Below are positions 7,587 through 16,849 of a stretch of DNA of 40,618 nucleotides, piece after piece. A model generated the notes under the pieces. The model worked only from the letters and a program-made list of their open reading frames with translations, was not told the DNA's origin and did not search any database. The translations under genes were made by a program, and so were the position numbers. Positions within the stretch are counted from its first letter, which is position 1, and every line of letters begins with the position of its first letter. The DNA comes from Pseudochelatococcus lubricantis (GTDB lineage: Bacteria; Pseudomonadota; Alphaproteobacteria; Rhizobiales; Beijerinckiaceae): positions 1-40,618 of the forward strand of contig NZ_JBHLXC010000014.1 of NCBI RefSeq assembly GCF_042432495.1. Direction: 5' to 3'.

Positions 7587-9297
7587 ACATTTTCACTCCC
7601 AGAATGCGGCGGGCGGCAATGACAAAGACAAGCGTAATGACGATCTGTATTGTTGCCAGGGCTGACACAGCACCGTTTTCGCCATTGTTCCAGAGCGCCA
7701 GCATAGAGGTGCCGATAATCTCCGAGCCAGACTGCGTCAAGAATGACGCCGTGACGTATTCCTTGAAAAACTGAATGAACAACAGGCAGAAGGCTCCGAA
7801 GATCGCAGGTTTGATCAGCGGTATGACAACCTGGCGAGAAGCCGTCCACCAACTCGCGCCGACGCTCCGCGCGCCCTTGTCCAGATCGTTGCTGATCTGG
7901 CCGATAGCAGGGGCTAGCGTGTTGAAGCCCAGAGGCAGATAGCGCATGACAAAAGCTGCGATGATTATCCAGATGGTACCGCGGAACTGATCAAACCCCG
8001 GCAACCAGATCATCATGTAGAAGAAGCCAAGGCCCGCGATGATACCCGGCACGGCGCGCGGATAGAGCGCAACGTATTCGAGAACACGGCGATAACGGAA
8101 GTTTGAGCGCATCGCGACAAGAACCACCATCAGGACCACCGCCACGCCGATGGCGCCGCCTATCGTCGAGATGAGGATGGAATTCGTGATTGCCCGCATA
8201 AAGGTTTCACTATTCCAGATGGTCAGGAAGTTCGCCCAGGTCAGCACCTTCGAAATGGGTATCAAAGGCGTGAGGAAGCTGACCGATGCGCGCAGCATGA
8301 CGCCGCCCACCACGAGGACAACAAAGAAGAACACATAAGCGCAGACCAATACCGTCAACGGCCACTTAGCCCATCCCAGATTCAGCCGGCTAATACGCGC
8401 GGCCTTGCCACGCACTGATACGAAGCGCTCCGACTTTAGGACGAGACGGTTTTGCAGCCAGATCATAAAAGATACGATCACCAAAAGAATGATCGCCGCC
8501 GCGCCAACCAGCCCGTAGTCGGGCATTCCGATAGCCCGCAGCCCGTTCTGATAGATGTAGGTCGTAATCGTCTGGATACTTACAGGCGATCCGAAAAGCA
8601 GCGGTATCGACAGAAGCTCGATCGAGATCACGAAGTTAAGCATCGCGGAGTACACTAGAGCCGGACGCATCAAAGGAATTGTCACCGACCAGAGCGCACG
8701 GGCAGGGCTTGCACCCACCGAGCGGGCGGCATCTTCCATCTGACCGTCAGCCTTCAGCGCCATCCCGAGGCACAGCAGATAGGTCATCGGTGCCAGTGTG
8801 ACGCCGGCCACGACGCCCATTCCGGTCAGCGTGTAAAGATCCCATGGAGCAATGCCGACGGTTGTCTTTACGGCGATGGTGACGAAGCCCGATGGGCCGT
8901 ACATCGTCAGCCACCCGAACGCAATAACCAAGTGGCCGACATAGAGCGGCCACAGGAACAGCTCGCCCAGCCAGGTCCGCCCCGGCAGGTTTGTCCGTCC
9001 CATCAGAATTGCCATTCCGGCGCCGACAACTTGCGCGATGACTGTCGCAAGGACGGCGATGTACAGCGTGTTGAGCGCCATCCTGCCCACATCGGGCGCA
9101 GATACCAGCCGCCAGAAGTTATCCAGCGTCAGCTTTTTGTCCGCTTGATAGATGGGTGCATCCACGATGCCCTGATAAAGTACCGGGATCAGCGGCCCGA
9201 CCACCATCAGGATCACTAGTATGGCAACGATCCAATAAAAAGTTTGGGTGCCATCGATCCGCTTTGACGAGATCTGCACGCCCAGCGCTTGCGCCAT
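7579..9297 (-). CDS. ABC transporter permease with two fused membrane domains (FbpB/ThiP-like)
   Basis: The 572-residue integral membrane protein has two homologous permease halves. Each carries an EAA loop that contacts the ATPase: EDAARSVGASPARALWSVTI in the first half and DKGARSVGASWWTASRQVVI in the second. This fused design is typical of iron(III), thiamine and related importers. About twelve hydrophobic segments are visible. The ATG at 9297 follows GGAGGA by 5 bp. It is followed by and overlaps the ATPase gene. Upstream on the same strand, after a 136-bp gap, is the flavin oxidoreductase gene, so it may be the tail of a long operon starting at the acyl-CoA dehydrogenase. Confidence 0.94.
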   Translation of the reverse strand: MAQALGVQISSKRIDGTQTFYWIVAILVILMVVGPLIPVLYQGIVDAPIYQADKKLTLDNFWRLVSAPDVGRMALNTLYIAVLATVIAQVVGAGMAILMGRTNLPGRTWLGELFLWPLYVGHLVIAFGWLTMYGPSGFVTIAVKTTVGIAPWDLYTLTGMGVVAGVTLAPMTYLLCLGMALKADGQMEDAARSVGASPARALWSVTIPLMRPALVYSAMLNFVISIELLSIPLLFGSPVSIQTITTYIYQNGLRAIGMPDYGLVGAAAIILLVIVSFMIWLQNRLVLKSERFVSVRGKAARISRLNLGWAKWPLTVLVCAYVFFFVVLVVGGVMLRASVSFLTPLIPISKVLTWANFLTIWNSETFMRAITNSILISTIGGAIGVAVVLMVVLVAMRSNFRYRRVLEYVALYPRAVPGIIAGLGFFYMMIWLPGFDQFRGTIWIIIAAFVMRYLPLGFNTLAPAIGQISNDLDKGARSVGASWWTASRQVVIPLIKPAIFGAFCLLFIQFFKEYVTASFLTQSGSEIIGTSMLALWNNGENGAVSALATIQIVITLVFVIAARRILGVKMYG

Positions 9298-9433
9298 CGT
9301 CTCCTCCGTTGAGCCTCAAAGCTGGTCATCTGAGCTTGCGGCATCCTGTTTTCTTTTAATGATGATTATGCACAACCCCGCGGGGCCTGTGCATTTGCCT
9401 TCGCCTCGCCCCAATCAGGGCGACGCGCAAGGT

Positions 9434-11452
9434 TCAGACGCTCATGCCGGCTTTGTGCCCGTCGGCGGTGGCATAGGCCAACTGCCGCGCAACATTGCTG
9501 TCGCCGATCAAGCGCACATCGACGCCCTTGCGTTTCAGGGGCTCGGCGAGGTCGAGGTTCGGTCGGCGCGGCGTCGCGTAGGCAAAAAAAGCGACGTCTG
9601 CGATCTCGCCAGCGCGCCCCCCGAAAACGCTGGCGTACTCCAGCACTCCCTCGTCTACAAAGCGGTCATTCCATAGCGGCTCGACCAGGCAGTGGAACCG
9701 GATTCCGAGTTCATGAAAACGGCGCAGAACCGTCTGGCGCGTGGTCATCGCGCAATCCTCGCCGATTTTCTCACGCGGGGTTAGAATGATGACTTCCTCA
9801 AAGACTTCATTGAGCCTTTCCGCACAGGCATAAACAGTATCGGTTTGGTCCATGTCCAGGATCACAGCCTTGCCTGGCTGACGTTGTTTCAAGTCAACGA
9901 TCTCTGCCATGGCGGTGCGCAGATCGGAGACGTATCCTTCCGCTTCGAGTTCAGCGGGAAGACATTGCGGCCATATCATCGTGCTGCCTGTGGCGAGAAG
10001 CACCGTGTCGGGATGATGGTCGAGCACCATTTTTTCGTCGGCCACCCGCCCTAGTTCAAAATGCACGCCAAACCGCTCACATTCGACGACCTGATAATCG
10101 TAAACGCTGGAGAGAGATTCCGAACGCGGCATCATCGCGGCAAGCCTCGCCTTGCCGCCCACCTCGGACGACATCCCGATTACGCTGACATCATGTCCGC
10201 GTGCAGCCGCGACCCAAGCCGCTTCGAGTCCGGCGACCCCGGCACCGACGATGACCACTTTCCGGCGCTTGTCCTCAGCAACCGGTTGCGGACGGAAATC
10301 CACTTCGTCAGCGCAGCCCAAACGGGGATTGTTGTCGCAAACAAACACATGACGCTCAACCGCAATTTCCCAGCAGGTGTTATGGTTGAGGCAGTATCGA
10401 ATGTCGCGCGCCCGGCCGCTGCGAGCCTTCATCGGCCAGCCGGGGTCGGTGATTAGCGGCCGGCCAAGCCCGATCAGGTCGATACCGCCGGCCTGAAGCA
10501 AACCCTCAGCCTCAGCCGGATCCGTGATGCGTCCAATCGCCATGACCGGAACGTCGGGTGTCGCGCCCGCCAGCCTCTGCACCAGCGACCGATAGGGAAC
10601 GCGTGGATAGAAATCGTTCGGAATATGCATTTCGAGCGTACGGTGATGCGCTCCCTGGGCATAGGCGATGTAATCCAGTTGCACCGCGGCGCTCAGGTCG
10701 CGGGCAATGTCCATTGCCAACTCCGGCGTGATCCCGCCGGGCACGCCGTCATCGCCCGGCAGCTTGATACCCAGAATGTTCCCGCTGCCCAAGGCGTCGC
10801 GCAGCGCCTCGCAAAGCTCACGCACGAACCGCAGACGATTTTCATGCGAACCACCGTAGTCGTCGTCACGATTGTTCGACTGCGGCGACATGAACTGGTG
10901 AAAAATATGCCCGTGCCCGGCAGAGATCTCGACGCCGGAGAAACCCCATCTCATCAGCCTGCGTGTGCCCTCGGCCGCCTGATCGATGAACCGGCGGATA
11001 TCATCGTGCGACATGGCCCTCGGGACTGTGTAGCTGATATCATCTGGCAGGAAGGCAGGTCCGATCGCGTTATAGTTCCGTCCCGCGCGGTGCCGGCCCC
11101 GGCCCGCATCCTGAATTTGACCGATCAAGCGGCAGCCGTGCGTTTCAACTGCCTCAGCCCACCTCTTGCCATAGTCCTGCATGACATCGTCGTATATCCG
11201 CAGGCGCGTTGCGGGCTGATGCGGCCCAAAGGCCAGCGGCTCGGATACGATCGCGCCGCAGCCTCCAAGAGCGCGGTTGCGAAGATAGTTGATCTGGCGG
11301 TCGTGTGTCGCAGGCGTATCACTGAAATGCGTGTTGATGGACGTGTGAAAGATACGATTGCGCACGGAATGTTCCGCCAGCTTGATGGGCGAAAACAGCG
11401 CAGGGTAAGCATCGACCTTCTCTGGATCCTCAGCACGTTCTTGTTGTTGCAA
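9434..11452 (-). CDS. NADH:flavin oxidoreductase / 2,4-dienoyl-CoA reductase family protein with altered Fe-S motif
   Basis: The 672-residue enzyme has an N-terminal old-yellow-enzyme TIM barrel (PALFSPIKLAEHSVRNRIF; GRPLITDPGWP) and a C-terminal FAD/NAD-binding part (VVIVGAGVAGLEAAW). This is the architecture of 2,4-dienoyl-CoA reductase and trimethylamine dehydrogenase. Family members bind one [4Fe-4S] cluster through CxxCxxC plus a further Cys about 12 residues on. Here the motif reads CLNHNTC, so the second ligand is His (codon at 10382-10384); the distal Cys in VFVCDNNP is kept. The start is TTG at 11452, with GGAGG 8 bp upstream and no better ATG. It follows the C-C lyase gene by about 120 bp. 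A role in reducing an unsaturated acyl-CoA is plausible. Confidence 0.92.
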   Translation of the reverse strand: MQQQERAEDPEKVDAYPALFSPIKLAEHSVRNRIFHTSINTHFSDTPATHDRQINYLRNRALGGCGAIVSEPLAFGPHQPATRLRIYDDVMQDYGKRWAEAVETHGCRLIGQIQDAGRGRHRAGRNYNAIGPAFLPDDISYTVPRAMSHDDIRRFIDQAAEGTRRLMRWGFSGVEISAGHGHIFHQFMSPQSNNRDDDYGGSHENRLRFVRELCEALRDALGSGNILGIKLPGDDGVPGGITPELAMDIARDLSAAVQLDYIAYAQGAHHRTLEMHIPNDFYPRVPYRSLVQRLAGATPDVPVMAIGRITDPAEAEGLLQAGGIDLIGLGRPLITDPGWPMKARSGRARDIRYCLNHNTCWEIAVERHVFVCDNNPRLGCADEVDFRPQPVAEDKRRKVVIVGAGVAGLEAAWVAAARGHDVSVIGMSSEVGGKARLAAMMPRSESLSSVYDYQVVECERFGVHFELGRVADEKMVLDHHPDTVLLATGSTMIWPQCLPAELEAEGYVSDLRTAMAEIVDLKQRQPGKAVILDMDQTDTVYACAERLNEVFEEVIILTPREKIGEDCAMTTRQTVLRRFHELGIRFHCLVEPLWNDRFVDEGVLEYASVFGGRAGEIADVAFFAYATPRRPNLDLAEPLKRKGVDVRLIGDSNVARQLAYATADGHKAGMSV

Positions 11453-11573
11453 TTCTCTTTCCTCCAGAGAGAACTCGGCTTCCGACGGTCAGCCAACCAT
11501 GACGGGGCGAGTAATGTGCCTAGAATTTCTCGATTTCGGACTTCAGGTCTGCCTTAGACGACAGTTCAGCACC

Positions 11574-12452
11574 TCAACCATGATCGTCATCCTGGATCGG
11601 CGAGGCAGCTTGTGAAATACGGTCCCATTGCAGGCCACCCAACCTGTCGAAACCCGCCTGCGGCGTGATTGGCGTTTCGAGTTCGGCATGGCGCCCCAGC
11701 GACACGGTCTCATGCAGGGCCTTGTCGCATGCCGCCATCATCGACTTGAACAGAAGGCTTGGGAGGATCAACAGCCGATACCCCATCTCCTGCGCCTTCG
11801 CAAAAGGCACGTCTGGAGTCTTGCCTTTCCAGACCAGGTTCAGCATGCACGGTCCCTCGACGCGCGAGGGGATCTGGGCCATCTCCTCAAGCGTTTGGGG
11901 CGCCTCGACGAACGCCATATCCGCCCCGGCGCTCAATGCGGCATTGGCGCGATCTATAGCAGCATTCAGCCCCAGAACCGAACGGGCATCCGTCCGCGCG
12001 ATGATCGTGAAATCCCGATTCACGCGCGCATCGCAGGCCGCCCGGATCTTGTCCACGAATTCGGCGAGCGGAACAATTTCCTTGCCCTCAAGATGACCAC
12101 AACGTTTCGGGAATTTTTGATCCTCGATGTGCAGCCCCGCCACGCCGCGGCGCTCGTACTCCATGACGGTTCGCGCAGCGTTCATGCGGTTGCCGAAACC
12201 GGTGTCCGCATCGGCGATGACCGGAATGTCGACCGCACCGGCGATCCGCCCGGCATTGTCCGCCATCTCGGTCAACGTTGTCAGACCATAGTCGGGATAT
12301 CCCAGGGTCGCAGCTGTCGCCGCGCCCGACATATAGACCGCCGGGTATCCCGCCTGTTCGATGAAACGCGCGGTAATACACTCAAAAGCCCCCGGCGCCA
12401 CGACAAGTTCAGGCTTCTCGATCAATTGCCGAAAGGCGGTACAAACGTTCAC
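11574..12452 (-). CDS. Isocitrate lyase/PEP mutase superfamily C-C lyase (methylisocitrate or dimethylmalate lyase type)
   Basis: The 292-residue protein carries the superfamily signatures GYPAVYMSGAATAATLGYPD, DADTGFGN (81-88) and the lyase loop PKRCGH with Cys118. That cysteine loop is found in true C-C lyases (2-methylisocitrate, isocitrate and 2,3-dimethylmalate lyases) and not in PEP mutase. The enzyme is therefore expected to cleave a 2-hydroxy-polycarboxylate into an alpha-keto acid and a dicarboxylate or monocarboxylate in the cytoplasm. It starts 14 bp after the SDR gene and is co-transcribed with the beta-oxidation genes. The aconitase-like LeuCD and MmgE/PrpD enzymes elsewhere in the window could supply its substrate. 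The precise substrate is unknown. Confidence 0.92.
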   Translation of the reverse strand: MNVCTAFRQLIEKPELVVAPGAFECITARFIEQAGYPAVYMSGAATAATLGYPDYGLTTLTEMADNAGRIAGAVDIPVIADADTGFGNRMNAARTVMEYERRGVAGLHIEDQKFPKRCGHLEGKEIVPLAEFVDKIRAACDARVNRDFTIIARTDARSVLGLNAAIDRANAALSAGADMAFVEAPQTLEEMAQIPSRVEGPCMLNLVWKGKTPDVPFAKAQEMGYRLLILPSLLFKSMMAACDKALHETVSLGRHAELETPITPQAGFDRLGGLQWDRISQAASPIQDDDHG

Positions 12453-12466
12453 GTTGACCTCCGCGA

Positions 12467-13204
12467 TTAGTAACGTCCGCCGGTGACATGCAGAACGTCG
12501 CCCGTCACATAGCTGGCATGTGCGGACGCGAGAAAGGTGACCACCGCTGCAACATCTTCCGGCTCACCGATGCGCGGAATAGGTGTGGTCTTTTCAGCCG
12601 CGGTGCGCACCTTGTCGTAATGAGGCAAGCGCCGAACGGCGTCCGTATCTATGATTCCCGGCGCCACCGCGTTGACGGTGATATGGTGACGCCCCGCCTC
12701 AAGCGCCATCGCCCGGGTGAAGCCGATAATCCCGGCCTTGGCGGAAGAGTAGTTGGCCTGACCGGGATTGCCCAGGTGTGCGCGAGACGAGATATTGATA
12801 ATCCGGCCCGAGGCACCGTCTATCATAAGGGGGAGCGCCGCGCGGGTGCACAGGAAGGCGCCTTTCAGGATGACATCGATGACCGCATCCCAGTCACCGA
12901 GCGCCATCTTGGTGATCCGCATATCGCGCGTGAATCCGGCGTTGTTGACTAGAATGTTCAGTGCCCCATGCGTCTTGACCGTGTGATCAATGAGCGCCTG
13001 AACCTGCTCCTCCCGCGTCACATCCACCGCAAAGCTGCTGGCGCCTTCGCCCAACTCGTTGGCCACCGCCGCGGCTTTGTCTCCATCCAGATCGGCGACG
13101 ACCACGCGAGCGCCTTCCTGATGCAGCTGACGGCAGATCGCCGCGCCGATACCGTTGGCGCCGCCAGTGACAACAGCCACGCGCCCGCTCAGCCCCATAT
13201 CCAT
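12467..13204 (-). CDS. SDR family oxidoreductase (FabG-like, probable 3-hydroxyacyl-CoA dehydrogenase)
   Basis: The 245-residue protein has the Rossmann glycine motif TGGANGIG (13-20), NNAG (87-90), and the catalytic Ser in NISSRAH with YSSAK (Y152, K156), the classical SDR triad. FabG-type SDRs interconvert 3-hydroxyacyl and 3-oxoacyl thioesters. In this operon, with acyl-CoA dehydrogenase upstream and a hydratase and thiolase nearby, it fits the third step of beta-oxidation. The ATG at 13204 follows GGGAGGGA by about 6 bp; an ORF extension to 13396 overlaps the upstream gene and is not needed. It lies 28 bp after the isochorismatase gene. Confidence 0.93.
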   Translation of the reverse strand: MDMGLSGRVAVVTGGANGIGAAICRQLHQEGARVVVADLDGDKAAAVANELGEGASSFAVDVTREEQVQALIDHTVKTHGALNILVNNAGFTRDMRITKMALGDWDAVIDVILKGAFLCTRAALPLMIDGASGRIINISSRAHLGNPGQANYSSAKAGIIGFTRAMALEAGRHHITVNAVAPGIIDTDAVRRLPHYDKVRTAAEKTTPIPRIGEPEDVAAVVTFLASAHASYVTGDVLHVTGGRY

Positions 13205-13232
13205 AGTGTTCCCTCCCGGCCGTTTTTTTGAC

Positions 13233-13814
13233 TTAAGCTTTAAAATCAACGTCGGCGACGCTGACCACCTGGCAGAACCGGGCAATGCTTTGCATCGATG
13301 CCTGATGTTCTTCCAAGCTCTGCGCGGCGCAACCGTCCTCCAGTACAACCATGCTGAAATCGCGATCATGCCCGTCGCGAACCGTCGACTGCACAACAGC
13401 GGCCGTCGACACGCCCGAACAGAAAATGCGCTCGATCCGCAGAGCGGTGAGCTGCGCCATCAGCGGCGTCGCGTAGAACGGGCTAACGCGATGCTTGATG
13501 ATCTGCAGATCCTCCGGGCGGACGTCCAGCGAGGGATGCAGCTCCGTGCCCCAGCTACCCAGCTGGAAACGGTTGGCTTTCCTGGCCGCTGAAAATATCG
13601 GCGAGTTCTGCGGGCATTCACGATAGTCCGGCGAGAAGCCTACGCGCACGAAGCCAACCCGGATGCCAGCTGACCGGGCCTTCTCGATCGCCGTTATGGT
13701 GTTTTCTATCGTCTTGCGCTCACGGAGCTGCGCACCGATAGGCGCATCGCCCGCAGGCCCCTCAACGTTCGAAGTGTCGTTCTGGATGTCGAGAACAAGA
13801 TAAAGAGAATTCAA
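13233..13814 (-). CDS. Isochorismatase/cysteine hydrolase family protein
   Basis: The 193-residue protein shows the D-K-C catalytic triad of the cysteine-hydrolase family: D9 in LVLDIQND, K107 in IIKHRVSPFYAT and C132 in FCSGVSTAAVV. Members hydrolyse amides, ureido compounds or vinyl ethers; the presence of the cysteine points to amidase-type chemistry rather than isochorismatase itself. Its ATG overlaps the stop of the acyl-CoA dehydrogenase gene by 4 bp (ATGA), so translation is coupled. Its place in an acyl-CoA pathway hints that the growth substrate, or an intermediate, may carry an amide bond, but this is speculative. Confidence 0.9.
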   Translation of the reverse strand: MNSLYLVLDIQNDTSNVEGPAGDAPIGAQLRERKTIENTITAIEKARSAGIRVGFVRVGFSPDYRECPQNSPIFSAARKANRFQLGSWGTELHPSLDVRPEDLQIIKHRVSPFYATPLMAQLTALRIERIFCSGVSTAAVVQSTVRDGHDRDFSMVVLEDGCAAQSLEEHQASMQSIARFCQVVSVADVDFKA

Positions 13815-15004
13815 CGGCCTTCTCCATTCGCAGTTGATTTTTCAAATTGTTGACGAAGCGCTTTGGCAATGACCAGCTGTTGTATCTGGGTCGTACCCTC
13901 GTAAAGACGGAACAGCCGCACATCACGATAGAAGCGCTCCACGACGCTGTCGCGCATGTAACCGGAGCCGCCGAATATCTGAACGGCGCGGTCTGCAATC
14001 CTTCCGACCATTTCGGAGGCGAACATCTTGCAGCAGGATGCGTACATGGAGATGTTCTCGCGGCGATCGCAACGTCTTGCAGTCTCCTTCACCATGCACT
14101 CGGCTGCATACAGGTCCGCCTGGCTGTCGGCGATCATGGCCTGCACCAGCTGAAAGTCGGCAATCGGCCTTCCAAATTGGTGCCGGTCGGCTGAGAACGA
14201 CAGCATTTCATGCAACAGCCGACGCCCCTGCCCCACGCAAAGCGCCGAAATATTGATGCGGCCGCGATCAAGCGCCTTCATGGCAGTCTGGAAGCCGCGG
14301 CCCTCGCGTCCGCCGATAAGGTTAGACACCGGAACCCTAACGCCATCTAAGTAGACATCGGCCGTCAAAGCACCGGAATGGCCCATTTTCTTGTCCGGCT
14401 GCCCGACGCTGAGGCCCGGCGTGTCACGCGGGACAATAAACGCGCTGACATGCGCGTTGCCCGGCAGCCTCTCGGCGCTGGTGCGCGCCATGATGGTGAA
14501 GACACCCGCCAGCGGGGCATTGCTTATGAAGCGCTTGCTTCCGTCCAGCACATAATGGTCTCCGTCAAGCCTTGCGCGCGTGCGAAGCGCCGCGCTGTCC
14601 GATCCGGAATCGGGTTCGGTCAACGCGAATGCGGCGATCAACTCGCCACTCGCCATGCGGGGCAACCACTTGTTCCGCTGTTCATCGGTGCCATCTGCAA
14701 GAATTCCCTGCGAGCCAACCCCGAGGTTCATCGACAGCAAGGACCGAAACGCCGCCGACGCCCACGTCAGCTCGATCACCAGCTCGACTTCCTGGGCGAC
14801 AGTCAGGCCCAGCCCGCCGTAAACCTCGGGAACGGTCAAGCCGAAGAGGCCCAGCTGGCGCATTTCCTGGACGACTTCGTCAGGAACGGCGCCTTCTTCA
14901 GCAACACGTTCCTCAAGCGGCACAAGTCTGTTCCGGACGTAGCGTCGAATACCCTCGCGCAGGGTTTCGTTCTCATCAGCCGCAGCGGCACTGAACTCCG
15001 TCAA
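13811..15004 (-). CDS. Acyl-CoA dehydrogenase
   Basis: The 397-residue flavoenzyme matches the family along its length: FALTEPDSGSDSAALRTRA, GSKRFISNAP, KMGHSGALTADVYLDGVRVP, and the C-terminal RLYEGTTQIQ with the catalytic base E369 at the position used by short- and medium-chain enzymes. It introduces the alpha,beta double bond into an acyl-CoA. The start is TTG at 15004 with GAGGGAGGGA just upstream; no suitable ATG exists. It is the first gene of the minus-strand string continuing to the ABC genes. Its promoter region contains a 19-bp palindrome of the recurrent IclR-like type at 15035-15053, with a TATATT hexamer directly adjacent on the minus strand. Confidence 0.95.
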   Translation of the reverse strand: MTEFSAAAADENETLREGIRRYVRNRLVPLEERVAEEGAVPDEVVQEMRQLGLFGLTVPEVYGGLGLTVAQEVELVIELTWASAAFRSLLSMNLGVGSQGILADGTDEQRNKWLPRMASGELIAAFALTEPDSGSDSAALRTRARLDGDHYVLDGSKRFISNAPLAGVFTIMARTSAERLPGNAHVSAFIVPRDTPGLSVGQPDKKMGHSGALTADVYLDGVRVPVSNLIGGREGRGFQTAMKALDRGRINISALCVGQGRRLLHEMLSFSADRHQFGRPIADFQLVQAMIADSQADLYAAECMVKETARRCDRRENISMYASCCKMFASEMVGRIADRAVQIFGGSGYMRDSVVERFYRDVRLFRLYEGTTQIQQLVIAKALRQQFEKSTANGEGR

Positions 15005-15034
15005 GGCAATCCCTCCCTCTTGAAGTCAACAATA

Positions 15035-15053
15035 TACGAAAATCATTTTCGTA
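15035..15053. promoter_or_regulatory. IclR-type operator upstream of the acyl-CoA dehydrogenase operon
   Basis: TACGAAAATCATTTTCGTA is a 19-bp palindrome, perfect apart from its single central base. It contains the core CGAAAATNATTTTCG that recurs across the window. A -10-like TATATT (minus strand, 15031-15036) abuts it, so a bound protein would block the promoter of the operon starting at 15004. It closely resembles the E. coli IclR consensus TGGAAATNATTTCCA. Confidence 0.78.
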
Positions 15054-15197
15054 AAAGATGCAAAAAGATTTTTTCCTGCTGTTTTTTGTCAATTTCCAAA
15101 GAAGCGAGCTGGGCCGGAAATGCTGCAAACCGCGACGAAAGCGCCCCAGAATCTGTCCTGTTTACGTTGAAACAGGACAGATTCTAGATTCGTTATT

Positions 15198-15246
15198 TTG
15201 AGCGAATTCTGATCGATCAGCTGATTCCATCTGATTGGAACGCGCC
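15198..15246. repeat. Short intergenic repeat, copy 1
   Basis: The stretch beginning TTGAGCGAATTCTGATCGA and continuing through TTCCATCTGATTGGAA is about 80% identical over 45 bp to 25307-25354. It directly follows the CoA ligase stop codon. It resembles short intergenic repeats I recall from rhizobial genomes; that identification is from memory and unverified. Confidence 0.6.
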
Positions 15247-16785
15247 CTAAATCTTGCGGCCCGCATCAGACCAGAACGGCTCGCGCAAGACGCGCTTCCT
15301 GATCTTGCCCGCCTCGTCCCGTGGCAGGGATTCGCGAATTTCGATGCGCTGCGGGATTTTGAACCGCGCAAGTCGTGCTTCAACGAAGCGTCGCACGTCA
15401 TCTACAGCGATCTGGTCTGGTCCGGGTACCACCTGAATCACGGCACAAAGGCCTTCACCGAATTCCTCGTCAGGAATCCCGAAGACAGCGCAATCACCTA
15501 CGCCGGGCATTTCATGCAATACTCTTTCGATTTCAGCGGGATAGATATTCACTCCGCCCGAGATGACCAGCTCACGCTTCCGGTCACGCAGAAAAACGTA
15601 GCCGTCCTCGTCCTGATAGCCGACATCGCCAGTCGCGATGTAGTCTCCGCGTTGCAGGGCTGCGCGATCTTCGGGACGATTGAGATAGGTGAAATCGGGA
15701 TAATTCGTGTTGTTAACCCACAATTCACCTGATTCGCCCTGGACCACCGGCTGCCCCTGATCGTCGCAGATTTGCAGCTCTACGCCGTTGATCGGCCGGC
15801 CGACCGTCCCGGGCCGCTCCAGCCATTCGGCGCCCGAGCAGAAGGTGTTGGGGCCGGTTTCCGTAGAGCCATAATACTCGGCAATGATTGGGCCCCACCA
15901 GTCTATCATCTGTCGTTTCAGCAGTGGCGGGCATGGACCGCCGGCATGCAGGCAGAACCGCAGGGAAGACAAATCGTAACGCGACTTTATATCTTCCGGC
16001 AACGCAAGCAGGCGCTGGAAAAGGGGCGCAACCAGATAGGCATGAGTAATTCTGTGACGCTCGATATCCGCCAGGAAGGACTCGGCCTGGAAGCGCGTCG
16101 GCAGCAGTAAAAGCTCGCCTTTTCGCACCCCGCGCATGGCGAACAGCAATGGAGCAGTGTGGTAAAGCGGTGCAGGAACGATGACACGGCTGCCTGCGCC
16201 TATATCGAAAACGGTCTGGCGCATTTGCTCAGCGCGCTTGGCCAATTCCGCGTCGGGCGCGAACCGTCGGACGCCCTTGGGATTACCGGATGTTCCCGAA
16301 GTATAGATAATGCTTTCAGTCGCACTAACGCCGAGATCGCCGACCGACTCAAACCGGTTCAGCCAGCTATCCCAGTTCTCGATATTCCGCGCCTGACACG
16401 CGGGCAGATCGGCGATGCGATAAGCGCCCCTGATGTCATCTGGCACGTCAACGACGAGGACGGGCATATCGGCCAGCTCTTCCGCGGACAGCGATGCAGC
16501 CAGATCCGCGTGCGCAACCAGCAGCCGCGCGCCTGAATCCGATAGGACATAGTGAATTTCCGAGGGCTGGCTGTGCCAGTTGACCTGCACCGGATAAGCA
16601 CCGATATGCTGCGCCGCGAGCGTGGCCACCAGCTGGGCGGTATCATTCCGCATGAGAATTGCGATACGGTCGCCGGCTACGATCCCCATGTCCATCAAGC
16701 CCGCTGCCGCGCGACGGGAAGCGTTGTCGAGGCACGCGCCTTCAAGCCGGCGGCCGCCGACGATAAGCTCTTCAAGTGTAATCAT
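15247..16785 (-). CDS. AMP-dependent acyl-CoA synthetase/ligase (ANL superfamily)
   Basis: The 512-residue protein contains the ANL motifs in order: P-loop IIYTSGTSGNPKG (159-171), YYGSTETGPN, GDVGYQDEDGYVFLRDRKRE, ISGGVNIYPAEIE, and the C-terminal PRDEAGKIRKR whose lysine catalyses adenylation. It activates a free carboxylic acid to its CoA thioester with ATP, the entry step for the beta-oxidation enzymes beside it. It is 64 bp downstream of the ABC binding-protein gene and probably shares its promoter and the operator at 17968-17994. The ribosome-binding site is weak (GAGAG). The acyl specificity cannot be read from sequence. Confidence 0.95.
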   Translation of the reverse strand: MITLEELIVGGRRLEGACLDNASRRAAAGLMDMGIVAGDRIAILMRNDTAQLVATLAAQHIGAYPVQVNWHSQPSEIHYVLSDSGARLLVAHADLAASLSAEELADMPVLVVDVPDDIRGAYRIADLPACQARNIENWDSWLNRFESVGDLGVSATESIIYTSGTSGNPKGVRRFAPDAELAKRAEQMRQTVFDIGAGSRVIVPAPLYHTAPLLFAMRGVRKGELLLLPTRFQAESFLADIERHRITHAYLVAPLFQRLLALPEDIKSRYDLSSLRFCLHAGGPCPPLLKRQMIDWWGPIIAEYYGSTETGPNTFCSGAEWLERPGTVGRPINGVELQICDDQGQPVVQGESGELWVNNTNYPDFTYLNRPEDRAALQRGDYIATGDVGYQDEDGYVFLRDRKRELVISGGVNIYPAEIERVLHEMPGVGDCAVFGIPDEEFGEGLCAVIQVVPGPDQIAVDDVRRFVEARLARFKIPQRIEIRESLPRDEAGKIRKRVLREPFWSDAGRKI

Positions 16786-16849
16786 TGCTGGGCTCTCACG
16801 GCAGGCAGCGAGGCCCGAAAATCCGAGCCCCGCCTACGCATATTTGCGA

